Assembly: GCF_030160655.1 (NCBI RefSeq)
Contig: NZ_BSOT01000019.1
Coordinates: 1 to 64,000, forward strand
Direction of reading: 5' to 3'
DNA: 64,000 nt
Source: Agaribacter marinus
Lineage (GTDB): Bacteria; Pseudomonadota; Gammaproteobacteria; Enterobacterales; Alteromonadaceae
Shown here: positions 43,663 through 53,253 of the stretch, piece by piece
How the letters are laid out: the number at the start of each line of letters is the position of its first letter
How positions within the stretch are numbered: the stretch's first letter is position 1
Notes under the pieces: generated by a model
Database searches by the model: none
What the model saw: only the letters and a program-made list of their open reading frames with translations
Told to the model about the DNA's origin: nothing
Translations under genes and position numbers: made by a program

Positions 43663-44730
43663 CTAACTTCTTGCAATCAATGCTGGATTTAGTTTCCCAA
43701 TTACCGCCTGAATGTGAATAACTTTCCCATTTCTGTTTACTTGAAAGGTCAAGTTAGTGCCTGGTGCACTTTCCGCCACCACCTCCATGATTTCTGCGCT
43801 AGTGACTGTCTGTCCGTTGACAGCCGTTAATACGTCATTTGTTCTTATGCCGGCTAGTGCTGCTGGACTTCCCTTGTCGACACTTCTGACAAGAAAACCA
43901 GTACCATCACGGAGCTCACCACCATCAACCCCTAAGTGACCTCTCGTAACCGTTCCGCTAGTAATTATTTCATCCATTACACGTTTTGCGAGTGCATAAG
44001 GCACCGCAAAGTTAACGCCGTCAACGCGCTCGTTCCTAGATTGAAAGCTCGCATTGGTTATACCAACCAAATACCCATTGCTATCAATCAATGCACCGCC
44101 AGAGTTACCTTGATTAAGGGCGGCATCGGTTTGGATGAAATCGAAGTAGTTTGCCAAGCCTTTTCTACCGGTTCTGCTCACGATACCAGATGTTATTGTT
44201 TGTCCAAGGTCAAGCGGGTTTCCAACCGCCATTACGATATCTCCTACACGAAGGTTAAGAGATTCCATTTGAGGCATTACGACTAGATCAGGTGCTTCGT
44301 GAATTTTTAGTACGGCTAAATCAGTAATAACGTCAAAGCCAACCAGTTGGGCATGAAATTTTCTATCGTCCTGCAATTGAACAAATATGCTATCTGCATT
44401 ACGAATAACGTGATAACAAGTTAACAAATAACCTTCATTTGACATGATGACAGCGGAGCCAAGTGATATTCTTGAGTACGATCTATTGCTAAATATTCCC
44501 GTGTTTTCGTAACTTTGGCTGTAGATATTTGCTACTGCAGGTGCGCTTTGTGCTAAGGCTTCGTAATAAGATAGCCTCGGAGGTACAGTTTTCTCGCGAT
44601 TAAGAATATTTACGTTCAGCCCTTCACCCTCCCTGAATTCAGGGAAAAACAAGAGTAATATTGCTGCAACTACGCAACCAAGCAAGGCAGGCTTTAATAC
44701 AGCTATAAAAATCTTATTTATTGCAGACAT
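43663..44730 (-). CDS. degS: Membrane-anchored site-1 protease DegS
   Basis: The 355-residue protein has one N-terminal membrane helix (about 13-29), a trypsin-like domain and one PDZ domain (about 260-345). The catalytic triad is H107, D137 and S210 (GNSGG). In relatives it senses misfolded outer-membrane proteins and starts the cleavage of RseA that frees sigma-E. A single PDZ and the anchor separate it from the neighbouring two-PDZ DegQ. It has its own promoter, since a terminator separates it from degQ. Confidence 0.93.
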   Translation of the reverse strand: MSAINKIFIAVLKPALLGCVVAAILLLFFPEFREGEGLNVNILNREKTVPPRLSYYEALAQSAPAVANIYSQSYENTGIFSNRSYSRISLGSAVIMSNEGYLLTCYHVIRNADSIFVQLQDDRKFHAQLVGFDVITDLAVLKIHEAPDLVVMPQMESLNLRVGDIVMAVGNPLDLGQTITSGIVSRTGRKGLANYFDFIQTDAALNQGNSGGALIDSNGYLVGITNASFQSRNERVDGVNFAVPYALAKRVMDEIITSGTVTRGHLGVDGGELRDGTGFLVRSVDKGSPAALAGIRTNDVLTAVNGQTVTSAEIMEVVAESAPGTNLTFQVNRNGKVIHIQAVIGKLNPALIARS

Positions 44731-44816
44731 ACAGGTATTGGTATATTCCTTTTATGATTAAACTATAGCAAAAATAAGTACACCACAACAGCTCATACGC
44801 GGTCTTCGGATAAACT

Positions 44817-44855
44817 AAAAAAAGCTAACACCCATATATAGTGCCAGCTTTTTGT
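44817..44855 (-). terminator. Terminator of degQ
   Basis: On the minus strand AAAAAGCT and AGCTTTTT form a stem strengthened by an inner CAC/GTG pairing. It ends in a run of seven T about 40 bases after degQ. Confidence 0.75.
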
Positions 44856-44891
44856 AGAAATTACTTTTGCATCAAAAAGTTAAGCGATAAA

Positions 44892-46247
44892 TTAACGAAT
44901 AATGATAAACAATGAGCTATTGCCACGTTGCACATTTAGCGCAATTACACCTTCACTGTCTTCTATTCTTGACGTCAATTCAGATACTGAGCCAACACGT
45001 CGACGATTAACGCCAACAATCACGTCGTCTGTTCGCAAGCCAATTCTAGCAGCAGGAGAGCGTTCAATGACTTCTGTCACCAAAACGGCACCAACATTAT
45101 TCTTTTCGGTATTTTCAAAGGTAGCACCTTCTAACGCAGGGTGTATCTCTTTTGCTTCTGCAATGAGATCTTCAGCAGCACCCAAAACAACATTAAGTGT
45201 TAGTTCTTCCCCATTTCTAAGTATGTTTAACTTTACTTCGGTCCCGGCGCCAAGGCTACCTACTTTGCCACGTAGTTCAGAGAAGCTGCTAATTTCATTA
45301 TCATTTATACCAGTAATGATATCGCCAGATTGAATACCCGCTTTTTCAGCGGCTGAATCTTTTGTTACTTCATTGACAAATGCAGCTTTATTCGTTGGGG
45401 AATTCATCGCTTCAGCTAGGCCAGCATCTAAATCTTGTCCTTGTATACCCAAAAGGCCTCTGCGTACTTCGCCAAATTCGATGATTTGGTCAATTAAGCT
45501 TTTCATCATGTTACTGGGGATCGCAAAACCGATACCTACGTTCCCACCATTAGGCCCGAAAATAGCAGTGTTAATACCGACTAACTCACCGCGCAAGTTT
45601 ACGAGCGCTCCTCCAGAGTTGCCTCTATTTATGGCTGCATCTGTTTGAATAAAATCTTCATAACCACCAATATTTAGGCCAGACCGTCCTAATGCACTTA
45701 CAATGCCTGAGGTTACCGTTTGACTTAGTCCAAAGGGGTTTCCAATGGCAACAACAAAATCTCCGACGCGAATTGCGTCCGAATTAGCAAGTGGCAGTTC
45801 AGCAAGGTCTTCAGCCGGCACTTTTAACAGTGCAATGTCACTTTGCGCATCTGCGCCAAGCTTTTCTGCTTCAAGTTCTCTGCCATCAGTGAGCTTAACC
45901 AATATCTTGTCGGCATTGTCTACTACGTGGTTGTTTGTGACAACATAGCCTTTTTTTGCATCAATGATGACACCAGAACCTAATCCTTTGAAAGGTCGTT
46001 CACGTTCCTGCTGTTGTGGATTTCCAAAAAAGTACCTAAACATTTCAGGTACTTGTTGTTGACGAGCTGTTTGCGTACCTTCAACCGCAATACTCACAAC
46101 CGCTGGAGTGGCTTCTTCCAGCATAGGCGCTAGAGATGGCACGTCTTTTTCAGAGAAAAAGGGAATCCCAGCATTTACAGATGTCGTCACAAAAAATGAA
46201 AAGGCAGAAATCACTACAACAAAACATTTTCTATAAATAATATTCAT
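44892..46247 (-). CDS. degQ: Periplasmic serine endoprotease DegQ/DegP type
   Basis: The 451-residue protease/chaperone has a signal peptide (about 1-26), a trypsin-like domain with H107, D137 and S211, and two PDZ domains (about 260-345 and 370-445). It degrades or refolds misfolded envelope proteins. The short LA loop (about 62-86) favours DegQ over DegP. It lies beside degS, as in E. coli, and 73 bases after zapG. Confidence 0.92.
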   Translation of the reverse strand: MNIIYRKCFVVVISAFSFFVTTSVNAGIPFFSEKDVPSLAPMLEEATPAVVSIAVEGTQTARQQQVPEMFRYFFGNPQQQERERPFKGLGSGVIIDAKKGYVVTNNHVVDNADKILVKLTDGRELEAEKLGADAQSDIALLKVPAEDLAELPLANSDAIRVGDFVVAIGNPFGLSQTVTSGIVSALGRSGLNIGGYEDFIQTDAAINRGNSGGALVNLRGELVGINTAIFGPNGGNVGIGFAIPSNMMKSLIDQIIEFGEVRRGLLGIQGQDLDAGLAEAMNSPTNKAAFVNEVTKDSAAEKAGIQSGDIITGINDNEISSFSELRGKVGSLGAGTEVKLNILRNGEELTLNVVLGAAEDLIAEAKEIHPALEGATFENTEKNNVGAVLVTEVIERSPAARIGLRTDDVIVGVNRRRVGSVSELTSRIEDSEGVIALNVQRGNSSLFIIIR

Positions 46248-46320
46248 TTAACTCATTACTCCTAATGTCAAATACCCTCTACAGACTCAACGTTGGGTTC
46301 ATTAGTTCAGAATCCAAGTG

Positions 46321-46758
46321 CTATTTGACGACTTTTTCATCAATTGAGTTATCAACAAAAAGTCCTGATGGGTTATTTGCAAAGTCTCTTGGTTGAGCAT
46401 CTTCGATTTCTGCTTTCGGTGTATTAATTTCAATGGTCTTATTACGTAGGAAGACACTTGCTTGTTCACCATAAAAAGTTGACTTTTCACCCGGTTGATT
46501 TGGTTGAGTCAGCGCATTTTCGTAATTGTCGATAGAGTTGCTCAGAATATCAAGCTGTTGCTTTAAGTTAGAAAGCCCGCTTTTTGTCGTAGAGACATGT
46601 TCATGCGCTTGTTGCGCTAACAATGCCTTCAGTTCAGCTTCAGTACTAGCCATTTGTTTAGTCTTTTTTGATTCATGATTTTGGGTCAGTTTCCAAGCGA
46701 TCGTGGCACCTAATAGAATACCCACAATTAGTCCGATTAAAACGCTTATTCCGTCCAT
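46321..46758 (-). CDS. zapG: Cell-division/envelope protein ZapG (YhcB, DUF1043)
   Basis: The 145-residue protein has an N-terminal membrane helix (5-24) followed by a coiled coil (30-85), the YhcB/DUF1043 pattern. In E. coli, YhcB is linked to division and envelope synthesis. The conserved QASVFLRN stretch after the coil is present. It is divergent from zapE, as in many gammaproteobacteria. Confidence 0.85.
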   Translation of the reverse strand: MDGISVLIGLIVGILLGATIAWKLTQNHESKKTKQMASTEAELKALLAQQAHEHVSTTKSGLSNLKQQLDILSNSIDNYENALTQPNQPGEKSTFYGEQASVFLRNKTIEINTPKAEIEDAQPRDFANNPSGLFVDNSIDEKVVK

Positions 46759-46892
46759 TATATACTCCTATGCATGCTAATGAGTCGGATCATTGAACAT
46801 TCGGTGTGTTCATGCAAGAGGATATTGTGTAAATTTATGTAAGCGTCGTATAATTTGGTCAACGACGACAGACAGGAGCCTAGACAAGTAGT

Positions 46893-47993
46893 ATGACGCC
46901 ATGGGAAAAATATCAGGACGATTTGACGCGTATTGAATTTCAATATGACTCCGCCCAAGAGCAGGCTGTAAAAGAGCTTCAGCGCTTGTATGATGAGCTT
47001 ACTCAACCGACTAAGAAGCTCACTTGGCGGGTAAAGTTAGCGTCAAGGTTTGGTAAAGGAATGTCAAAGCCGTCGATACAAGGTATCTATTTTTATGGTG
47101 GTGTGGGGCGGGGGAAAACTTATTTAGTTGACACCTTCTACGATTGCTTGCCATTTCAGCGCAAGTTGAGAATACACTTTCACCGATTCATGCATCGTGT
47201 CCACAAAGAGCTGAAATCGCTTCAAAGCCAGCCTGACCCTTTGAAAGTCGTCGCGAAGACATTGTCTGATGAATGCAAAATAATTTGTTTTGACGAATTT
47301 TTTGTATCAGATATTACTGACGCAATGATTTTAGGTACGCTTATGCAAGAACTGTTTGCGCAGGGAATAGTGTTGGTTGCAACATCAAATATTGTGCCCG
47401 ATGAATTGTACAAAAACGGTCTGCAACGTGCTCGATTTCTGCCTGCAATAGAACTGATCAATCAAAATACGCGTGTTGTGAACGTAGATAGCGGCGTTGA
47501 CTATCGTTTAAGAACCCTAGAACAAGCTGAAATTTATCATTATCCATTGGACGATATAGCACAACGGAATTTGAATACGTATTTTGCTCAGTTAGCGCCG
47601 GATGATGGAAAGGTCGATACATCGATAGAGGTCGAAGGGCGAGACATTGCAGTAATGAAGATATCCGATAGTGTCGTCATGTTCGACTTCTTGGCGCTAT
47701 GCGATGGACCTCGAAGCCAAACGGACTATATTGAACTTAGTCGAGAGTTTAATACGGTATTGCTGGCAAATGTATCTCAAATGGGGGAAGCGTCTGATGA
47801 TATCGCAAGGCGATTTATTGCTATGGTAGATGAGTTTTATGAACGCAAGGTGAAGTTAATAATTTCAGCAGAAGTTCCCCCCGAAAAACTCTATTCACAA
47901 GGTCGCTTAAATTTTGAATTCAGGCGTTGTTTAAGCCGCCTTAGCGAAATGCAGTCGCATGAATATTTAGCACTTCAGCACATGGCGGGATAA
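46893..47993 (+). CDS. zapE: Division-associated ATPase ZapE (AFG1 family)
   Basis: The 366-residue AAA-type ATPase matches ZapE, which acts at the Z-ring late in division. Walker A is GGVGRGKTYLVD (about 70-81) and Walker B is IICFDEFFVSDITDAM. The RFLPAIELI block and a C-terminal SRLSEMQS motif (SRL-EM type) are family marks. Confidence 0.92.
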   Translation: MTPWEKYQDDLTRIEFQYDSAQEQAVKELQRLYDELTQPTKKLTWRVKLASRFGKGMSKPSIQGIYFYGGVGRGKTYLVDTFYDCLPFQRKLRIHFHRFMHRVHKELKSLQSQPDPLKVVAKTLSDECKIICFDEFFVSDITDAMILGTLMQELFAQGIVLVATSNIVPDELYKNGLQRARFLPAIELINQNTRVVNVDSGVDYRLRTLEQAEIYHYPLDDIAQRNLNTYFAQLAPDDGKVDTSIEVEGRDIAVMKISDSVVMFDFLALCDGPRSQTDYIELSREFNTVLLANVSQMGEASDDIARRFIAMVDEFYERKVKLIISAEVPPEKLYSQGRLNFEFRRCLSRLSEMQSHEYLALQHMAG

Positions 47994-48111
47994 AATTCAC
48001 TTTGTTAGGTGAAGTCTTAGTGCATATTCGATTATACTAGGGTGTTAATTAGTTCAAATTAGTGTCGCTAGTATAGATACCAAGCGCCAAAAAACTAAAA
48101 ATGAGATTGTA

Positions 48112-48834
48112 ATGGGAAGAAAATTCGAAGTAAGAAAAGTGTCGATGGCAAAAACAGCTGCCGCAAAGACCAAAGTTTATTCTAAATATGGCAAAGAAAT
48201 TTACGTGGTTGCAAAAAATGGCGGAGCAGACCCTGATGCTAATTTGTCTCTCAGGCGATTGATTGAAAAAGCAAAGAAAGATCAAGTGCCTGCACATGTA
48301 ATAGAAAAAGCAGTTGATAAAGCCGCAGGCGGCGCAGGTGAAGACTTTGCACCTGCAAGATATGAAGGTTATGGGCCTGGCGGGTTTATGGTTATCGTTG
48401 ATTGTTTAACCGACAACGTGAATCGAACAATTACTGATGTGAGAAATTGTTTTACCAAAACAGACAGTAAATTAGGTGCACAAGGCTCAGCCGCGCATAT
48501 GTTTGATCATTTAGCTATTTTTGGCTTTAAAGGCGATGATGATGAAGTTGTGTTAGAAGCGTTGATGGAAGCTGATGTCGATATTCAAGATGTGGAGGTC
48601 GACGATGGTGACGTGACTGTTTATGTGCCCCACACTGAATTTTTTAAAGCCAAAACTGCGCTAACAGACGCGTTTGATGGTATGACTTTTGATGTAGAAG
48701 AAATTACGTTTGTGCCTCAATCACAGACTGAAATCAGTGATGATGCCCGCCCAATGTTTGATAAATTTATGGATATGTTGAACGATTGTGATGATGTTCA
48801 AAATATATATCACAACGCAATTGTGCAGGAGTAA
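48112..48834 (+). CDS. YebC/PmpR-family protein (YeeN-like)
   Basis: The 240-residue protein belongs to the YebC family. Some members act as transcription regulators and others help ribosomes through proline stretches. The start [20 protein letters not shown] and the [19 protein letters not shown] block match the YeeN subgroup. [17 protein letters not shown] is the family signature. It stands alone just upstream of rnpB, whose promoter begins at its stop codon. Confidence 0.9.
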   Translation: MGRKFEVRKVSMAKTAAAKTKVYSKYGKEIYVVAKNGGADPDANLSLRRLIEKAKKDQVPAHVIEKAVDKAAGGAGEDFAPARYEGYGPGGFMVIVDCLTDNVNRTITDVRNCFTKTDSKLGAQGSAAHMFDHLAIFGFKGDDDEVVLEALMEADVDIQDVEVDDGDVTVYVPHTEFFKAKTALTDAFDGMTFDVEEITFVPQSQTEISDDARPMFDKFMDMLNDCDDVQNIYHNAIVQE

Positions 48835-48851
48835 ACTTCTTCTGATATACT
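48821..48851 (+). promoter_or_regulatory. Promoter of rnpB
   Basis: An extended -10 box TGATATACT (48843-48851) lies 7-8 bases before the first base of RNase P RNA. The best -35 match is TTGTGC at 48821-48826, with wide 19-base spacing, inside the end of the upstream gene. Confidence 0.65.
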
Positions 48852-48858
48852 CGCCGCC

Positions 48859-49219
<361 letters not shown>

Positions 49220-49261
49220 ACTTTCAAATTTAATAGGTACTTATTTGTATTAGTTGAGCAA

Positions 49262-49905
49262 TTATATCATGCTCAGTTCTATCGCTTTTAGTACAGCTCT
49301 CGTCCGATCCCTTACGCCTAGTTTTGATCGAATATTAGATACTTGATTTTTTATTGTGCCTTCTGAGCGGCATAGGCTTAATGTCATTTCCTTGTTACTA
49401 CATCCTGCTGCTATTAAACGCAAAATTTCGGTTTCACGCTTACTAAGCGATTCTGGTAACGAAGCTGACTCAAATTCATTTGGAATGTGCTGTAAGCCTT
49501 GCAGTAACTGCTCTGTAATTGATGGTTGTATTAACGTTCCTCCCGCGTGAACGGTTTCGATGCTTGCAACCAGCGTTTCTAGAGAGACATCCTTCAACAA
49601 ATAGCCTTTTGCACCAGCTTTGACAGAGCCTAGAACTGATTCATGGTCATCAAAGGTCGTTAAAATAATAACGGGGATAAAAATGCCTTCTGCATGCATT
49701 GCCTTTAAAGTATCAATGCCATTTTGATAGGCATTCGTATGTCCATAAGTACGACATGGATATCGGTGATGTTCCTGATTATATTTAAGGCTTCTTTACC
49801 ATTGCTTGCTTCGGCAACAACGTCGATGTTACTGGACAATGCCAGTAAGCTTTTGATACCGTGCCGCACAAGCATTTGATCGTCAACAAGCAGTACTCTT
49901 ATTAT
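49262..49905 (-). pseudogene. Frameshifted LuxR-type response regulator
   Basis: The intact 3' part (49262-49699) encodes the end of a receiver (VIILTTFDDHES, GAKGYLLKDVS) and a LuxR/NarL helix-turn-helix (LSKRETEILRLIAAGCSNKEM). The 5' part lies in another frame: [15 protein letters not shown] with the acidic pocket, then VVLMDIRMP with the phosphorylation aspartate. The frames join by restoring one base near 49728-49729, giving DIRMP[11 protein letters not shown], which fits the family exactly. No ATG, GTG or TTG precedes RVLLVDD in frame; an ATA stands where the start should be. The gene directly follows the kinase remnant, as in a normal two-component operon. I consider it inactive unless the frameshift is a sequencing error. 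Confidence 0.85.
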
Positions 49906-49906
49906 G

Positions 49907-50023
49907 TCAGCCTACCGGTAGTTCAATAGCGGTTTTAAATACGTCAGGTTTTAGGTCAAAGTGTAGTCTACCATTTAAGTTAGTAATTCTTTCCTTCATT
50001 CCCTTTAAGCCATTTGGCATTTT
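49907..50023 (-). pseudogene. C-terminal remnant of a sensor histidine kinase
   Basis: About 39 codons ending at the TGA at 49909-49907 encode KMPNGLKGMKERITNLNGR and then a beta-strand tail ending in TAIELPVG. That is the G2-box end of a LytS/DesK-type ATPase domain that normally pairs with a LuxR-type regulator. Everything upstream (sensor, dimerisation helix, most of the ATPase domain) is missing. Homology stops near 50023, where the remains of an opposite-strand gene begin. Confidence 0.75.
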
Positions 50024-50027
50024 AGCT

Positions 50028-50297
50028 GTGCTTATGTCACTGAGTATTTTGCAACATGTTTTTAAGGAAAATATTGCTAAAAATCAATGGATTTTGGAGC
50101 ATATTGGTCACATGATTGGTTCAGGGATAGAGGCGTATACTGCGTTTCTCAGTTTTGGTGGCAGACGAGTCTTGCAGGTTGGTGTGTGGGAAATTCTATT
50201 TTGGATTGCGCCAGGCATTATAGGTAGCATCGCCTCTTATATTGTTTCCAAGAAATACAAAAAGCTATTTCATATTAAAGTGATTGGTGTTGAATAA
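50028..50297 (+). pseudogene. C-terminal fragment of an integral membrane protein
   Basis: The 89-codon frame opens with GTG and has no ribosome-binding site. From about residue 18 it reads KNQWILEHIGHMIGSGIEAY and then TAFLSFGGRR, followed by a hydrophobic helix (WEILFWIAPGIIGSIASYIV) and a basic SKKYKKLF end. This looks like the last two helices of a multi-helix membrane protein family that I know only as uncharacterised (His in HIGHM is a typical conserved residue). The earlier helices are missing. It abuts the kinase remnant head to head. A very small intact protein is possible but less likely. Confidence 0.6.
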
Positions 50298-50346
50298 TAC
50301 AGGTGTAAACCACGGTGTCGTTTTAGTCTTCACCCTCGTAATAATA

Positions 50347-50745
50347 CTAGGCTACAAGCCCCCTGCCTAATATTCGATTTGAAAGTAATGACAATAGTTC
50401 CAATTCGTCTTCACTGCGCTTTCCGTCTACTTCTGTAATTTCCATTGCGACCTCAAAGGCGCGCGCTGGATTTAAGTTTAAATCTTTTCCTAGGTCTCTT
50501 AGATATTGGGTCGCTTGCCGAGTATCTATTGCTTGCCTAGATTCATGGATTGCCTGATTTATGAAAGCTGGCTGCACTACGCCGTTATGCCACGCCATTT
50601 GTTCAACTAATGCCGTTAAATAGTCCTGCTCAGTTAGTGTTACTTTGCCGTCTATTTGGTAAAGTAACACCGTCATCCGGATTAGCGCTTCATTAAATAA
50701 TTGTTCTTCTTCTAAATTAATCATTTGTTGATTCTCGATAGCCAT
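50347..50745 (-). CDS. TerB-like protein
   Basis: The 132-residue all-helical protein resembles the TerB fold: FNEALIRMTVLLYQIDGKVTLTEQDYL in the first half and EVAMEITEVDGKRSEDELELLSLLS in the second. Each half has an acidic loop with a DGK motif, the family's metal-binding pattern. TerB-like proteins are linked to tellurite or membrane stress, but small stand-alone members have no firm role. The ATG at 50745 is one codon inside a TTG. Confidence 0.7.
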   Translation of the reverse strand: MAIENQQMINLEEEQLFNEALIRMTVLLYQIDGKVTLTEQDYLTALVEQMAWHNGVVQPAFINQAIHESRQAIDTRQATQYLRDLGKDLNLNPARAFEVAMEITEVDGKRSEDELELLSLLSNRILGRGLVA

Positions 50746-50843
50746 CAAATCTTGCCGTACAGACTTTTTATAGACTAGGCAGAGCTTATATGGTTCACAA
50801 TACTTCCGTAAGATTTAGAATTGTTAGTGACTAAGCAATATTT

Positions 50844-51740
50844 TCAGATGACGTCAGCAGCTTTGAAAAGTTGTAAGTGTACATTGGTCAGTGAGTTAAT
50901 ATCTCGTTGATATCCGCCACCGATAACTGCGATCAGCGGTAAGTTTAACGCCTTACACTTTTCAAAAACGAAGCGATCTCTTTGATATATCGCTATCGTT
51001 GATACATCAAGGTGCCCTAAATCGTCGTTTTCGTGCACGTCTACGCCCGCATCGTAGATCACCGCATCGGGTTTTGCTTCTTCTATCGCTAGTTCGAGTG
51101 CATTTTTTACAGTTAATAAGTACTCGTTATCACGCGTGCCTTTCGGCAGAGGGAAATCTAAATTTGATCTCTGCTTGTTGTGAGGAAAATTCTTCTCTCC
51201 GTGAATAGAAACAGTGAAAACAGAAGCATTGTTTTGTGCTAATTTTGCTGTGCCATCTCCTTGGTGTACGTCACAGTCGAATATCAATATTTTCCGAATA
51301 CTTGCATGTTGCAACATATTGAGCGCACATAAGTACAAATCGTTAATCATACAAAAGCCGGCGCCAAAGTTTCCAAAGGCATGGTGGTAACCGCCTGTAA
51401 GATTGATTGCTCGTCCTTGTTGTAGCGCTAATTCTCCGGCAAGTATGGTGCCCGCTGATGCAGTCAGAGTGCGCAAAATAAGTTGCTCTGACCAAGGGAA
51501 ACCGATTTTTTTCATTGCAGCAGGTTCAAGTGTGCCCGCAGTTAAGTTTTTGATATAGCTCGGATCAAAAATCTTCGATAATACAGCTGGATCCAAGGCT
51601 TTAGGTTTATAAAAACGTGTATTCGATACGCCTAAGGATATTAATCTATCTTTAAGCGCCTGATACTTTTGGATTGGAAATCGGTGTTTAGTCGGTAAGT
51701 CAAGTTGGCTATAAATAGGATGGAAGACCAATGCAGTCAT
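50844..51740 (-). CDS. Histone-deacetylase-family deacylase
   Basis: The 298-residue zinc enzyme belongs to the arginase/HDAC superfamily, related to acetoin-utilisation and acetylpolyamine amidohydrolases. The active site is visible: HH at 119-120 (GGYHHAF), FDCDVHQGDGT with D157 and H159, and a later DAGVDVHENDDLG block with the third metal ligand. The substrate is unknown: small acetylated amines or protein lysines. It stands alone. Confidence 0.88.
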   Translation of the reverse strand: MTALVFHPIYSQLDLPTKHRFPIQKYQALKDRLISLGVSNTRFYKPKALDPAVLSKIFDPSYIKNLTAGTLEPAAMKKIGFPWSEQLILRTLTASAGTILAGELALQQGRAINLTGGYHHAFGNFGAGFCMINDLYLCALNMLQHASIRKILIFDCDVHQGDGTAKLAQNNASVFTVSIHGEKNFPHNKQRSNLDFPLPKGTRDNEYLLTVKNALELAIEEAKPDAVIYDAGVDVHENDDLGHLDVSTIAIYQRDRFVFEKCKALNLPLIAVIGGGYQRDINSLTNVHLQLFKAADVI

Positions 51741-51834
51741 AGTTTACGCTAACTCAAAATAGACATTGTAAAAGTGAATATCAATATATCTACGTATTGT
51801 GATGCACTAATAATTAAAGAGTAAAATCACGTTT

Positions 51835-53253
51835 TTAATACGCGTTTTTATTAATAAAACCTTTAAACACAGTGGCAAAAATTATTTTGACGTCGAGCCA
51901 TACTGACCAACGATGTATATAATCCAAGTCATATTCGACACGCTTCACCATTTTATTCACTGTTTCAGTTTCACCTCTAAAACCGTTTACCTGCGCCCAA
52001 CCTGTAATGCCTGGTTTTACTTTGTGGCGTAACATGTAACCTTCAATCAACTTTCGGTATTCCTCGTTGTGCGCAACCGCGTGTGGGCGAGGGCCAACAA
52101 TGGACATTCGACCTTGTATCACGTTGATGAATTGAGGGAGTTCATCTAAAGAAGTGCGTCTAAGGAAGCCTCCAAATGGTGTAATACGCACGTCGTTCTT
52201 TGTTGCTTGTTTTACGACATCTCCATTGTCTTGCACGGTCATTGAACGGAACTTATAGACTTTTATTTTTTTGCCGTCTAGGCCATATCTGAATTGCTTA
52301 AACAATACAGGCCCTTTAGATGTGACCTTGACACCGATCGCAATAGCAAGCATCGGAATACTGATCATTGCCAATATTAGTACTGAGAAAACTATATCTT
52401 CAATACGCTTTAGAACATTGTTTGCACCCTGAAATGGCGTGTCGAATACGCTTAAGGTTTGTACTGCGCCAACGGTCTGCCAACGAGCATTTAGTAGATT
52501 GTAAATAAAGAAGTTTGGAATAATATAAACGTTACAGGTTGTGTCGCTACATTGATTGAGGATCTGCATTATTCGTGATTCTGCGCTCATTGGCATCGCT
52601 ACATATATGTAATCAATCTTACCTTCTTTGGCAGCCTTTACGACATCAGCGATAGTACCGGCAACTTGATTCTGAAATTCATGGGGTAGGCGTTTATCAT
52701 CACGATCGTCAAAAATACCGAAAAGTTGGATACCGAGTTGTTCATTTTCGACTAACTGGTTCATTAAATTAAAACCAGAGGGGGTAGCACCAATAATTGC
52801 GGCTGCCCTAGTATTTCGCCCTTTTTTACGAACCGAAAATAGTACTTCTCTAAATATTAATCGCCAGGCGGTTAGTGCAGGGAAACATAATCCAAGCCAC
52901 GTCATTAATAGGTTTTGCGGCAGGTTTACTAAATTAGGGAAAAAGAAAGAAAATATAACCAATGCTAAGAATGTTATTGCCCAAGTGATTGCGGTCATCT
53001 TTAACAATGTGGTTGTTGATTGCGTTCTCCATGACCGGTAGAGATCGAGTGCTTCGGCAAAAATATTGAAAATAATTATGCCTACTAGTAGCATTATTGA
53101 CGTGTCAGGTTTTATTGGGAAACCGTTGTTAAAAAGAAGGAAGTAGTAAATAAGCGTTATTGATACTAAATCAGTAAGTCTGTAAAGCGTAGCAAAGCTA
53201 CTTTTATTCGACTGAATTATTCCGCCGCGGTTGTTCCTGATTTTACTTTTCAT
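51835..53253 (-). CDS. Undecaprenyl-phosphate sugar phosphotransferase (WcaJ type)
   Basis: The 472-residue membrane enzyme starts exopolysaccharide repeat units by moving a sugar-phosphate (often glucose-1-P) onto undecaprenyl phosphate. Four to five N-terminal helices (about 20-145), a CoA-binding-like Rossmann domain (about 160-250) and the catalytic domain (285-472) are in the usual order. Catalytic motifs are YKFRSM, RRTSLDELPQF, GPRPH and KPGITGWAQVNGFRG. It is divergent from the export operon at 53.7 kb and probably initiates the same polymer. Confidence 0.9.
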   Translation of the reverse strand: MKSKIRNNRGGIIQSNKSSFATLYRLTDLVSITLIYYFLLFNNGFPIKPDTSIMLLVGIIIFNIFAEALDLYRSWRTQSTTTLLKMTAITWAITFLALVIFSFFFPNLVNLPQNLLMTWLGLCFPALTAWRLIFREVLFSVRKKGRNTRAAAIIGATPSGFNLMNQLVENEQLGIQLFGIFDDRDDKRLPHEFQNQVAGTIADVVKAAKEGKIDYIYVAMPMSAESRIMQILNQCSDTTCNVYIIPNFFIYNLLNARWQTVGAVQTLSVFDTPFQGANNVLKRIEDIVFSVLILAMISIPMLAIAIGVKVTSKGPVLFKQFRYGLDGKKIKVYKFRSMTVQDNGDVVKQATKNDVRITPFGGFLRRTSLDELPQFINVIQGRMSIVGPRPHAVAHNEEYRKLIEGYMLRHKVKPGITGWAQVNGFRGETETVNKMVKRVEYDLDYIHRWSVWLDVKIIFATVFKGFINKNAY

